A model generated the notes under the pieces. It did not search any database and was not told the DNA's origin. It saw only the letters and a list, made by a program, of their open reading frames with translations. Both the position numbers and the translations under genes were made by a program. Positions 14,076-28,500 of a stretch of DNA of 64,000 nt are shown here, in pieces. The stretch's first letter is position 1, and every line of letters starts with the position of its first letter. This DNA comes from Metopolophium dirhodum (Eukaryota > Arthropoda > Insecta > Hemiptera > Aphididae): the NCBI RefSeq assembly GCF_019925205.1, contig NC_083564.1:23722447-23786446 (forward strand). Reading direction: 5' to 3'.

Positions 14076-14719
14076 CCCGGTTTTGAAACTTGTTTATTGT
14101 TATACATTTTTTAATTTTGTTCGTACCTATAAGTTGTAAATACAAACAATATCTATTCATTTGTACATCTATCGGTGCCTAATACCATTGATTATAAATT
14201 CTAGTTCCTACTAACCCACCTATTTAATATTTATAATCGATGCTAATAATGTCTATACGAGATGCTCGTATTACATGAGTTCTCCCTTTTATTGCGTGAT
14301 CTAGAGGCGGTGATAATCTGAAAACAACAGTATTTTTTCAACGAGTTAAGTTTTGAAATTTATTTCGCGTTTCACAAATAATGCAATAATTACTTGGAAT
14401 TGAAAGACACGATAACACATTAACACATCATTATGCATCCTAGCAACCTTGTTGTATTGTATTAATAAATATACATACAAATCAAGGGTTCTACGTTAGA
14501 GTGCGGACACACGGACAATAACCCCGGCGGCCCAGTCCTAACTGCCACTGAGTGCCACTTGTATATAGTAATATAATAATATATCAGTATTGACTTTAAC
14601 AATAAAGTATAAAAGTTTTTAATTATAAAAAAATAATTTTAACCCAATATATCACCTCAAAAAAAACGAATATAGTTGAACAACTCTACTGCAACTGCAG
14701 TACCTATATATTACACTAA

Positions 14720-14860
14720 CAGGCGCGGATCCAAGCCCCCCCCCCCCCCCGTAAACTGGTGCATTTTCTATTATATCTGTTTATTTTTGTTTTTATCAGG
14801 CTTAGGCTGAAATTTTATTTAAGATGCCTCCCCCCTAAATATGTTCTAGATCCGCGCCTG
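14720..14860. mobile_element. hAT-type MITE, 141 bp, with perfect 8-bp duplication
   Basis: Left terminus caggcgcggatc, right terminus its inverse gatccgcgcctg. The octamer tacactaa is repeated exactly on both sides (14712-14719 and 14861-14868). Near each end there is a C-rich stretch on the plus strand (14736-14750 and 14827-14835), so these are not complementary G/C arms. With no coding capacity, this is a classic miniature element mobilised in trans. The intact duplication and near-perfect termini suggest a fairly recent insertion. Confidence 0.9.
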
Positions 14861-16268
14861 TACACTAACGTGTAAGACTATAGTGAAGTCGTACGACTAC
14901 GCATGCGTATGCATACAATGCCATTTTCGACAGATTCTGAACATATTTTTAATTGAATCATTAGTCGTTGCGTAAATAAACAGTTTGTGCCGAATACATT
15001 TGAAATTTGGAGCAATTCATTAAAAACAATTTACTTGTGAGCAATAAAATGTCAATGAACTTGAACAAAAAGGTAAAAACACGTTAAGAATAGTTCACAT
15101 AGAATAATTTAACCACAAAAATTTGTAAAATACAATCAAGGTTGTAACATAGAAAACACCTGTTATGAGTATAGTGGAGAATGTTTTCGACATTCCATTA
15201 CGATTTCTTTTTCTCAAATCGCATCCAAGGTTTTAATTTTTGCAACACAAATGTTTATAGTCCATAGTTCGTATAAACAAAATTAGGTATTTCAACGGCA
15301 ACTATATGCGTGCAGAAATTCAGTAGTAGAGTATACACGGATAATACTGAAAACCCGAGGTCCCGAGATGTAACGAGTGACGAAGCCGTGCGTCTTAAAA
15401 AAAAAATGCTATCAAAGGGGCGAAGAGCGCATGACTCAGTGTCGTATTCCGAGGGGAACGACCCTTTGTATTGAACATTACTTACACACGGTGGCAATGT
15501 GGCCGCATATATGGGGAGGGTTTAAAATATAGATAAATTTGGCTTGTAAAGTTGGTACTCTGTTCCGTTTTATATATGCTTCACCAATATTATTAAAACG
15601 CGAAGTTAGTTAATTATAGTATATTAGTATACATCTACCTACTACCTAGGTACCTATTTAGTATAGCATATATAAATCTATATTTTTCATAGGTTTCTAA
15701 ATTATATTCTAGAAAAATAATCACGTGATTATATGTATAATTTTTTTTTTATTGTTATTTGAGTAAGTGCATTATGTTTGCAGGTTTCTGAGTTCTGCAG
15801 TGTCTACGTACCTTGTACACTTGTACCTATACGTAACACTAACAGACTTAAGTCGCGAAGTGTATACAATTAATTTTATAAGTTTCACATTTAAAATTAT
15901 TATTTGGAGGAAAATGAACAGTAAAGAATATCAGTATCTCAGTTTTTGAGGAAAATGGACCTGTCCCTAAAATTACGGACATCCCGTTTACTGTAAAGTT
16001 GTCGTCGAAGAGAGAATTATTTAAAATCCGGTTGAATTTGTTCAAATGGTCATGAAATGAAATAGAATTGTAATTTATTCTAAAATCCTAAAAGATGATA
16101 GGCAGCGGCGTCTTCAAGGGGCGGGTGGGGGAGACATTGATGGGAGCTTGTAGCTTTTTAAAAAATGCCTTAGTTTGTATAATTAATTTTTGTGGAACTG
16201 AATTGTTTCTGTTCAGATTGATATTTAAAACTATTTTATATTAATATTACTCATGAAGTAGTTAAATG

Positions 16269-16383
16269 CGCCCAGACAGCATTTTGTAATGATAATATTA
16301 TAATAGTATTATAATAACGTTAATATTATTCATTATTACAATGTTATAATAATATTATTAATCATAAAATTGTTGTCTGGGCG
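16269..16383. mobile_element. Small foldback MITE, about 115 bp
   Basis: Left end cgcccagacagcatttt and right end (opposite strand) cgcccagacaacaatttt form terminal inverted repeats. The interior is also largely self-complementary (runs of aataatatta and its inverse), so the transcript would fold into one long hairpin. Flanking octamers gttaaatg and gttacatt agree at 6 of 8 positions, suggesting an old 8-bp target duplication. Confidence 0.75.
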
Positions 16384-18599
16384 GTTACATTTTATTATTT
16401 TAATAAATACTTTTTTAATATTTTAATTTTAAAACAACTTATGAGCGTGTTAAGTCGTTATATTTTGTTTTAATAATATTACAGAGCGACACATTCTATA
16501 CATATACACGAAAATTCGTGTTTTAAAAATTATTGATGGGTATGGTGAGGGGGGGGGGATTAGAGAAAATTAATATAAAGTTCACTCTCGTCTCTAGAAA
16601 TGAAAGTTGTGTGATTAATATTCGTCAATCGTCATATAATATGTTTGTACGTTTTAGTTTTAAAAATTATATTGATACACATACACGAATTAATAATATA
16701 TATAAACATACCATAGCTCGGTATCCACATCAGTCTTCGGGTCAAAGAAAAGGACATTTTTATCCCTTTGAAGCCAAAACGGCCTTTTGTCTAAGTAAAT
16801 TAAAAATTTCTTGGGAATAATTTTGTTTCAATATCTATTATACATTTTTAAATTTTTTATCAGTACGCAATTATTACTGCCTACCTACTGATTATATCAT
16901 TTTAGTTTTGATACTTTGGTAGTTCTATATAATATGTAAGTATAATATCCAATCTCGTACTTACCTACTACTTACTAATCGGGCTACTACCATTATAAGT
17001 TATAACATATATAATAAATAATCATTGCTAGGTACTAGCTGCGTCATGGAGATTTAAGTTTTCAAAAAATGGCTATAATGGATATGATTATCATATTATT
17101 GTAGTTTAAAGAGTTAAAGACGAGCTCAATCGCATCGTGACAGTATAAAGGCGAACAAATCAAACAAATCGTATATTTTAATGACGAAATGGTTATTTTA
17201 TCACTGCACTTTTACTTTGTTTTTTTTTTAATTCGAAAGGGCCCAATTAATAATTTAATTAGAGCTCAGTTTTTGTAGCCCTTCCATTAGTGTTATTAAT
17301 TTATAAGGTAGTTAAAAATGTATTTAATATTCAGTAAAACTATATTACGGCATACCGCTACTTAGTATACACTGACGCGTGGATGTTGCCTATATTACGT
17401 CGAGTTGCAATTTAAACACAATATATTTATCGTTAATTCATTGCAAAACGTTAAACGAATACGTCAAAGCAAATTAAATATTATATTGAATTAATGAATA
17501 CAATATAATATATGCGTTTGATTAATAAGATTAAGTCTAATTAGTAATTTATGAGTCTTCTCCATTGTTGATCCTAAATATGTTTTTACATGTCAAAGAG
17601 AAGAACATGTTCTTTCAGCAGTACCGACATTATTTAATTACTGGTAAGACATAATTTTTACATTTTTTTATTAAATTAAGATGCATTGGCAAACTCTTTA
17701 TAGCAGTTTTAGATTTATAGAATTTCCAAAATTATGTAGACTAAGTAAGATCACATTGAATTTCTTCAATTAAGCCAATAATAATATCATTAGAGTACAA
17801 TTCTGCCATTAAACCATTTTTTAAATATGTTGCGTTGTGTTTAAATAATTTGACAATTACATAAGTATTTTGAGAAACGAATTAATTATATCAGTAGCTT
17901 AGACCAGTCCACCTGAACCCCCAAATCTTTGACTAAATGCTGAAATTAGTTCTATACATTTAAAAACAAAAAAAAATTGCTTTCCTATCAAGAAGAAAAA
18001 ATAATATCTTTGTATTACATAACATTTCTTTAGTTTCTACAAAAATCAACCGGGTTTTTAAATTAGAAAATAATGAACGTTAAGGTACAGTTGTAGCTAC
18101 CAGCTTCTAATGTTTAGTAGCTACTTTAAGTGTAAATTTTAATACACTAATATGTTACATTGTCAATACTCATAGACTTCATAGTTTTATCATTGATAAA
18201 TAATACTTAATTATTTAATCAATGGCTAAAAATAATAAATAATATTATATAATATTATTTAATCAAAATTTAAATAAATATATTTATTATGCATTAATTT
18301 GTACAACTAATTTTCCTTCACAATTTGAAATTTTATTTCAAAAAAAATGTTATTAAACATACACAAGACTGCAATTTTTAAGTTGTTTATTTTTATATTA
18401 AGCGTTTTTATGTAAATATCAAGGATTATTGATAAATAAATTAAAAATAATAATATATTAATTGATATTCATAAGGTTTATAATATTATGAATACATTTC
18501 TAAGTGGCTATATAAACTATTAACGTTAATAAGTATGAAAAAAATAAAAATAAAAATTACGTAATATAGTAATCTAAAACCAATAACAAAGAAATGCCC

Positions 18600-19589
18600 A
18601 ATAAATAACACAATTACATACTCTATGAACATTTATTTAATCGTATCAAAATATGATACACATTACACAGTAAAATTAAAACTTTAGGAAAAGCAGGTAA
18701 ATTATTTTAATATCATATAAAAAACAGTCAGTTTAACTTTTTCTTTTTTTTTTTTAATATACAAATTAACAGAAAAAAAAAACATTTTGTTTTGAATAAT
18801 AATATTATGTTTCACGAATTTATTATATAGATGTGAATAAAAAAAAACCCCTATTGGTCAAACAAAACTTAAATATTACTTTCCTCGTACATAATTACCC
18901 TAATAAATATTCAATCTTTAAGCATTTTTTTTAGTTTTTTTTTTTTTTTTTTTTTTATCAATTTCATTAACCATACAAATACTAATAACCAGACACGCGT
19001 GATTTATAATAATATATACACATATATAATATGTCATTAAAACTTGATGAGACAAAATTCAGTATCTATTTAAAATTCTAAAAACATCTACAAATTTTTA
19101 TATTCACGAAAGTTGAGGTAATAAATCGCAATTTGTTTTCTTATCATCTGATATTTAAACTTCCTAGAAAAAAAAATCACTTAAAACAAATTAGGTATTT
19201 ATAAATATAAACATTACACTATACAATATCTTTACAAATTTCTTTTTATAAAGTTATGGACGATTGGTTTTGAATTTGTCTATTTACGGTTCATAGGTTA
19301 AAATTTGTTGTATGAATTAGAAAAAAAATTGTCTGGTACAGATTAAGTGATGATTTTAGTATATTTTAAGAATGTTCTATCTGTAATTTATCAATATTAA
19401 TATTGCACCCTAAAGTATAACTGACCATATTTGTTGATAAATCTATTTTCATAAATGTATATGTATTAATATATATTATACGTCATTATATATAAATATA
19501 TAATATACATATTTAAAAAAAAAAAATTAAAACAGTGGTGGGGATAATTATTTATATCACATATTATTCATATCCTCAAGAGCTGTTTT
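18600..19589. other. 3' flank of midnolin, likely including its 3' untranslated region
   Basis: AT-rich and non-coding. Because midnolin reads leftward and stops at 19590, its untranslated tail must begin here. Plus-strand TTTATT words (AATAAA on the gene strand) occur at 18819-18824 and 18632-18637, among others, so the cleavage site cannot be fixed. A long T run lies near 18938-18957. Confidence 0.45.
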
Positions 19590-22500
19590 TCAAACAACAA
19601 CTTGTTCAGGAGGTAATGTTGGGTCTGCAGGGGGATCTGATGGAGCAACACTCTGTGTTTCTGACTTTGCGGACCACTGTGTCCCTGCTTTAGTTTTATC
19701 ATAAGGCACGTTGCGACCAGCCCTACGCCGTTCACGTTTCTCTTCCATAATCAAACGTAAGCGTTCCATTTTTCCACGGGTAGCTGCATTTTCTTTGGTC
19801 TCACTCTCTATAAAACAAATTTAATAAATTATATATTAAGTGTTTATGCTTTAAATGGGACATTTTTTAATTGATTTCTTACCGGTATTATCAGAATTAG
19901 CAGAGGTTTGAGCGGACATACTATTTGCGGTAGAAAATGGTGTAGCAGCTTGAGCAGCTGCAGCAGTAGGAGAAAGTGTAGTGGCTGTGCAGACAGCTGG
20001 TGTGCCTGATCTAGCAGCAGCTCTGTACTGTGGTGTAGCACACAGTAAATCATTAAGAATGTGAATAATGGTACTAATGTCACGTTTTGGACGGCCGAAG
20101 CGATCTTGCAAGGCTGGATTTAAGGTGCCTATAATAATAAACTCACAGTTAGTAAGTAAAGTATTATTGTGTGAAAATACACAATTTTTTAAAAAAATAT
20201 ATTGTAGGTGGTTCAAAAATTGTTGGTGCAACCCATGAAGTTAATGACAAACATATATGTAGTTTTATGTTTTCAGCCAAGAAGCCTTAGGCCAACTTAA
20301 CTGTAGGAAACCATGGAAGAGATGCATAAAGCCTTAGTAAGTATTTGAAAATGAACATAAAATTTACCAGAAAATGTTCCAGAGTAAACGCCTTTGCCGT
20401 GATGTTGCATGCTCTCGATTATGGCACCTGGCCTTCGTTTGAACCCGATGTGCATCTGAAAAATAACGAAAAAATGCATGAATAAACAGTCAAATTTATT
20501 AATAATAGTTTAAGAAAAATCTATAATTCACAAAACGTTCTTTAAAACAATTAAAAATAAACCGAACAGAATTTCAACACGTATAAACCGGAAATTTTGA
20601 AGAATAGGTACATTATAGCCTATAGGTACCCCATTATAAAATATAATAAGTTAATAAGTTCATAGAATTACAAAAAATGATTTGTTAGTTATTTGACGAT
20701 CAAAAAAAATTGTTTATACATATTTCCTATGCTTTATTATAGTCTATACTATTTATTATTATCATATGCTATCACACTGGATACCGGGCACAAAGGAATT
20801 GTAATTTTATAACTTTATACTATAAGTTTTAGGCTTTTTAGTATAGATACAATTTCGGCATAGACGAATCTTAAAGTCAAAACAAATTAATAAATGAAAT
20901 CAATTAAATCACAAATAACGAATATGAAGTTCCGAACAAACTTCGTATACACATTTGCCGTTCAAAAAAAATGTAACAACACAATTAAACATACATTATA
21001 ATATAATATAATGTAGACGGTTATAAAATATGTACTATAGTATAGTCAAATGGACCGCCCATATAATATTTCCAGTATATGGTGACTGCAAAACGTCGGT
21101 TTCTGCGAAAGGACATTTCGGGAGGAGTAACCAGATCGCCAACGACGGAAGAATGTGATAGCAGCGGCGGTAGTTGTGTAGTCGTCGAGATGACGAGAAA
21201 ACACACACAAATCGAAGAAAATAGTAAGTCCAACGCAAATGTAATATCACGGATCAGTGACGTGGCGAACATGAAATTCTTCAGAGGCTAGTATAATATT
21301 CCACCCGCCCACCCGCATAACTCGATAAAGGCGTTTATACTGTCATATTTTTAACTACCCGTCGAAGTAAACATTAAAATACAAAAAAAAAATAATAATA
21401 TTAAATCCGTCACTACCTATCCACCCGCTGCCCCTTGAAAACCTCAGAGGCGGCCTGCCTCTCGATTGCCCCTTCGAAGTTACGATAATATTATTATTAT
21501 AATAATTTACGCACGCCTCGCGATACCGGTTGTATGATATTATGCTAAAATTTTATATTCTAATCGGCGAGATGACGGTGGGCGGTTAGCGATGGTGGTG
21601 GGGGGAGGGTGGTGCTGGTAGAGGTAAAAAGCAACGACCTGCCTCAAAATTGGCAGCCACCCAACGGCCGCGTTCGTCGATGGACAACGCTCGGGGGGTG
21701 GGTGGCAGCGGCGCCCAGAGGACATCGTCGTCGTCGGCTGCTGCGGCGTCCGGGCCACAGTAACCGACCGTGGGGGGGAGCTGGTGGCCCGCGCGGGGAC
21801 AGGGGAACAGCCGTAGTGGAGTGAGAGGAGAGCAGCGTGATCAATATAGTACGGTCGAGGGGGGGGGCTGCGTCGACGGCGGCGAGCCCCGCCGGGCAGG
21901 ACACGACCGAATCGATTGGTGCGGCGGCAACGACGCCCGGCGCGCGACCGAAAAAAAAAAGAGTAACCTCTCTCCTCCGTCGGTTACACCACACCGGCAC
22001 GCGGCGCGACCACCCTTGGCAACGAGTTTTTGGTCTCCGGGTAAACAACAACGCACCGCGTCCAACCGAAAATGCACGACGGCGACGGAATACTTATTAT
22101 TATTACGCACACAGATGTGTGTGCCCGTGACGATTAATACGCCTTGGACGCGCGTGGGCGTCGACTATAGCAGCGGGCCTCCACAGACCGACGCCCGACA
22201 ACGGCGGGCTCCCACATTTCGTGTAAACGGCGTGTGTGTGTGTGACGAGTATTATGTTACGAGGGACGCGTGGGAGTACATAGCAATAACGATGCTAATC
22301 ATCGTAATATAATGTGAGCGGGTGCAGGTAGGCAGGCAGAGAAGAGACGCGGTCGAGAACAGTTTGTACCGATTCGTCATAATACCTATGTAACAATAAT
22401 AATTCACAATATTATTACAATATTCGAATGTAGCGACGGGACTCAATACCAACGCGGTGCGGTGGCGGCGAAGGAGTTTGAAAAAAAAAAATAAATCATA

Positions 22501-25500
22501 AATCGTATTTATATTTTATCGTGCCACCGCCAACGGGACACGGACGAATATAAACCGACACTGCGCGGAGGAGGGGACCCCCTGACACACACACTCGAGT
22601 GCGCACCATCATCGGAACACACGAAATTAAAATGTCACCGTATCTGCTGCAGTGACAACAAAATAAAAAAATGATATTATGCGCGCAGACCGATGGGCTG
22701 GAGATGAATTTATACATTTTAAAAATATATGCACGTAGCATGTTACATTATTATAATAATATATTCTCATAAATCGGTTTCACTCGGAGAGTAAATAGTT
22801 ATTATAATAATGATCCGATGGCGACGGAGTGAGAGGTGTAAGTTATGGCCTAAAAAATACACTCGTGATGTGACGGACTGTTATGAAAAAATTATTTTTC
22901 CCAACAGACACGGAATACGGATTCAGAAATTCAGTGTACCTACTGAAAGATGTTCAACGAGTTGTTTTTTGAGTTACATTCTAGGACCAGATGGTTTCCC
23001 GAAGAGGTTAACCTTATTTAACTATAATTTACAAAACTAGTTTTAGCCGTATATTCAATGATATAGGTGTTTTAAAAATACATTTTAGCAAATACGGCAG
23101 TGACCTTAGGTTGTAAAAAAAAAACAAGAATCTATAAGCTGATTACGAGATGTATAATAATTGTCAAAGTGAAAGTGATACCAAACTACAAATGAATGCC
23201 TACAATGTGTGCATGTATTTACTGCCAATTTTATTACAGACAACTATATTTAATTTGGTTTATTCATTATTGTAAAGCACTGAAAAACAACAAATAAAAT
23301 TCAATAATCCATTTGTTAAGTTTATAATTTACAAAAACTAGCTAGACTTTTTAATGAATACTATAGAATGTTGAATTCATCTTTTTTATTAGGGCCACAG
23401 GAAAAATGTCCAATGATCATTAAATATATAAAACATAATATTAATAGTACATTAGACGAAATGGAAGTAGATAATAAATTGACAATTAGTTTTAGATGAA
23501 TCCCCTTCTGCGGCATCAATTTTTATCCTATGAGTAATTTTTCGCTCATCATACAATACAATCATAGATAATTGTATAGTTGTATTATTTTACAAAAAAT
23601 TTTCTTTGAATGATACGACATACAAAAATGTATTCCATTTAACGGGTATATTTATTAATTTGGTCGTAATGTATTATGTAAATTAACATAAAATCATATT
23701 ATGAGTTCGAATAGTAAATGATTTGTCTTCTCATCGAATGATTAGTATTGATAATGAATTAACATATGGCAAATAGACATTAAGTAGGTATGTTATTTTT
23801 ATTTCTCAATTAATAAAATAATAAAATAATAAAATAATTTAATCAATTTTAAATAATTTTGAAAAATAATACATAGTAGACACGTAGTAAATATTTGGGG
23901 AAATATTTAAAGGAAACCAATACCAATATCTACTAGGTAGTTATTTAACTCAAAGTAATACTTCAGAACCTAAAACTAAACCCGTTGCCTGTATTAGAAA
24001 TTTGAGGGAAATATACGCGCCTGAAAGATATGAAACAGTTTTAGATCAAATGTTTGAAATGTGTATATTGGTTTCAACACAAACGTTGAAAAGTCTTATT
24101 ATATTATATCATGAAATATTATGTAAGAAAAATAAAACATCTGCAAATTAATTATACATTTATAGGTATTCAAGCAAGAAGTTATAGTTTTTGAGAAGGA
24201 ATAGTAAAAGTACAAATTATTATTAATTAATGAGATGAGCGTAGTATATGTTTGGAATATTTGGGATAAGAAAATATATAATTTATTGTCTCTTTGGAAC
24301 TCTAAAACACATTTTTTTTTTTAATTAGCATGGAACTTGAGATAAAATCATTACAATGTTGTGCTACATAAATGTATTACAAAAAACAGCTTTAATAATA
24401 GTAATATATTGTCTTGTAATATTATTTATGTTTATAATGGCAATAGTTTAATAGACTATAATAGAACAAATAGAACAAAATCAAAAACCTTGTTAACTTA
24501 TAAATAACTATAGTAGGTATGTACTAATTAATAATAATTATAGTATCTAACATAATATATAGAATATAATATACAATGAATATTATTATTTACGTATTAG
24601 AAAAATAAAATAATAAGGCAACAATGATCGAGTATCATATTATTTATATGTTATTAGTTATTACGTTTAATTTACTTATCAATATTGTTTATTTTAAAAT
24701 AAAATATAAGGTGCCTGTTGTTTATTCAGGCCTGATTATATAGGTAAGGTAGATGTCACTTATAAATGTATTAATTTGTATAATATAAAAATAAATCACA
24801 TAAACGATGTAGTTATTAAGTATTTGTTATTAACGACCACCTATCCAAATTTAATACATTTTATAGAGTTTAAATAAAATAATATCTGATGAATAATTAT
24901 TTTTACGAGACAAAGAACGCATATTGCGTATTTTTAAATCATACTTAATGAATTACATGAAAACAAATACATGCATTAATGCATTAGACTAGACACATAC
25001 ACACACACGCACACACAAAATAATAGTTGATTTAATTGTATTTTTAATAGAACAATATTCTAGTTTAGATGTTGTTCTAAAAATCATTTAACTTGGAATT
25101 ATAGCCAAAGTAACATATAATATTATAGGGAAATCATAATAATATGAGTTCAAAATCTAATGTAGTTCATTACACTTTAATTTAAAATATAAAAAGTATT
25201 TTTCTTATTACAAACTGTATGATATATTTTGTATTTTGAACCTTCATAATTATAATTAATAAAATAATAAAGTAGCTATATATCAGAAAACAAAGATCTG
25301 AATTATTTTTATTCAGTTAATGTTTATAAATTGTATAATGACCGGTAACCGTAAATTGTGATGGCTACAATAACTGGCAACAGCCAACATGATTTATAAT
25401 TTAAATAATAGTATTCTGATAGCTATAACTTGTAACTTATAATTATACGATTTTGTATACGTTAAATTAAACAAAAAATATGTTTTCTATGCTACATCAA

Positions 25501-28500
25501 AATATAATCAAAGAGATTCAAGTATTTAACGTAAACAAAATATACATTATTATTTGTGTATATTGTAGAATTAAATAAAAACAACTATTCATGACATTAT
25601 ATTATTTTCTTGTCTCACACACGAATATATGATTCACATAGAGAAAAGAACACTTTAATAGTTAGATGTGGCGTATGCGTAGGAGTTGGTCACACGCGGG
25701 GGATGACAAAAAGAAACATCGGGTGGGCGACGCCCACAGGACCATTGTCCATTAACAACCCCTTCAAAACACGTACCCACGATGAATAAAACATTTAATG
25801 CTTAGATCTATTTTATGCTTGTTATTTTAAACTCTGTGCTACAACAATGAATACTTAATATACTATGATGTTTCATTTTTTATAGAAGTAGATTACGAAT
25901 AATCTAAAATTAAAAAGCACTTGACGCCTCTGAAGATGAATAAAATCAGCAGTTGAATAAGACAATACCTACATTTTGTGCATACAAAATAGTTTGTAAT
26001 AACCTAACAATAATTATTACTTAATTGTGGATCTCTTTAGATTATTTTGTATTGATGGAACACACGCCAATAAAGTTGTGTCGATATTTATTGTCTCAGC
26101 ATTGAAATAGTGAAATGTTTGATCAATTTTTTATTAAATGGTATAGGCACGAAATGGATGTAATACCTAATAATAAATAGAAAAGTCAGAATATCGATGT
26201 TTTCGTAATGTGTACATAAATAGGAGATTCAGTAAATAGTAGAAGGAGTAAGGGGAAAGTAGTACTCGGCCCAGTATACCTATTGATTGCCACCGGCGGT
26301 TCGGTCCGCTCTATTTGCCGTAGAGTTTATTTTTTACGCGTCTCCGAGGCGGCCCAGGCGGAATCGACACAGTTACCAGACACCGTTGTCCGGCGAACTG
26401 GAACACCGAGTACCGTAAAACACGGATCTCGTTTACGGTTACGTTTTACGAATCGTCCGCTGGAGGCACACGGGTTTAACCGTTGTAGCGGGGAAAGCAG
26501 ATTTTGAGCAGAAAAATTATATTCCATATTCCTAAATTGTTTTACATATTATTATGTTCTAACAAATGTACACACCGCCCAAACAACAACAATATAATAC
26601 ATTAACTATAAATATACAAATAAAAAATGTAGGTACAATAATATGATCTATTTAAAGCGGAATGGAAGAGAATAAAAAATACACGTATTTCCGTTTTATT
26701 CAACGACCAATATAAATTCTTTTGTAGGGAATTATAAAAATATAATAAACTTCCGCAGTATTTAGATTCCTGCAGTTTTATTTCAGTTTTTCGACAGATT
26801 CGGCTGCATAAATAATTTAAATAAGGTCAAAGCGATAAGAGAAAATTTGACGAATATATGAGACGCGTGAAACGTTTTACACCGCGTGTCGGGTAGAGTT
26901 AAAAAGTTTTAGAAACTACATTCAAATCAAAACAACTATTTAAATTAGATATAAATATAGGATAACGTTAAGTTATCCAGCAGTATATTATGTATACAAA
27001 ATAAATAATACATACACACCCACCAACGCGTCTCATTGTTTTCGGCATTTCTAGAGGGCTTGCACATTCGGAAACAGAAGGAGTGAAAGAGAGAGAGAGA
27101 GAGAGAGTCGATCAATGGGAAACAAGGTACGTGTGTGTGTGTATAGCAACGCCGAGTACACAACACAAAAGGTCGCACCGGCCCGGGGCCTTTGTGATAA
27201 GCGACCTCCAGCGTGATCAATATGACGTCGATTTCGCTGTGGCGGCCTAACCACGCCCCACAGGGATACCCGGATTCTGCTGGGCCGCCGCCGAAACATT
27301 TTGTACACGCATCGATGTACAGTGCCTCGTACACAATACAAAATAAACGAATAAATACAGACGCACACAAATAGGTACACCGACCGAAAATCGTGATGGG
27401 CACCGAAAACAACAGTACGTGTTCGTAAAAAAAAAATTGCAGACACATACACACTGCTGCAGCATGTATAAAATCCCATTTCATTTTAATTCTTACTCTC
27501 CCCGCCTCTCTCTCTCTCGTCCTATCCATCTGTCTATCTATCTTTTTTTCGTGTCTAATGTTTATTAATTCGGTCGTGCAAAGAAACTCGGCCGTATTTC
27601 ACCTGGAATTGAGGTCATCGGATGTGTACATTATAATAATATTATACGCGCCGTGTACGCACAACCAACGCCACTCACTACGACTACGACCACGACTACC
27701 ATGGAACGGTCGCGACGGCGGTGGTGTGGGTTAGTGTGTGAACGAGTGACAGCGCGTGTATAAACGGCAACGTCGACAACAGTCGGCGACACGACTCACC
27801 TCTTCTACTCGTCTCGTACAGCGTGTGCGGATGCTGCGGGCCCGCGGCCACACATTGATCATAATAACCCTCGGGACGCGAGAGACGAAATTAGTATACC
27901 CCCGGGCCCCGCGCGTTGCCGGATTGCGACGTTGCCGCCCACGCAACAATCGATACTACGCGACTATACGACACGAGACACACGTCCGGGCACAACAAAT
28001 TTAAATCAATCACCCAGAAAATATCGACTGTATGGCATAACACACATATTACTATAGGTACACTCCGCGCTAATTTTAGACGCGACACACGACCGTTGTT
28101 GTAGACATTTTCTACCGCGACGAAAAAAATCCCATTCTCATACCGTTCGGATATTTTAGTTTTTTCGTGATGCCGTTTTGCAAAAAAAAAAATACGTTGT
28201 ATAAATGATTATTGCCACTCACCTCTTTGGAACCGCTTTTCGTGGTGAGTACTTCCGAAGACAGCTGTTTTAGGGTCTGGGTGAGGTTCCGCGAAGCCTC
28301 GGCGAGAGCTCGGGTGTCCAGTTGCGGTTTGTCTCCCGTGGCCGTGGCCGTGTTGGGGGACGCGGTCGACGTGCTCGCGTCGCACGAGCAAGGCGTCACC
28401 GTCGGTGCGGGCGTGGGTACAGCGGCGGCGGCGGCTGCTGCTGCTGCGGCTGCGGCTGCGGCGGCTGCAGCTGTGGCGGCTGCTGCTGCTGCAGCGGCTG

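Larger units (their letters stand above)
8300..18600. other. Intergenic AT-rich spacer with several small transposons
   Basis: No gene-like exon was found between the Tgi-like promoter patch and the 3' side of midnolin. A GC-richer piece at 8586-8665 carries the word gaggcgtagccagggggg and looks like one end of a broken hAT-type element. Elements with two recognisable ends are listed separately (9571, 10788, 14720, 16269). A (TA)n run lies at 12657-12676 and a (TAA)n run near 8833-8854. The rest is AT-rich single-copy-looking sequence with frequent taggtacc words. Confidence 0.6.

Noticed and set aside
21540..22312. Overlapping open frames up to 180 codons on both strands
   Set aside because: Low-complexity Arg/Pro/Gly-rich translations in a GC-rich island, open on both strands at once, without any domain or splice support; expected by base composition alone.
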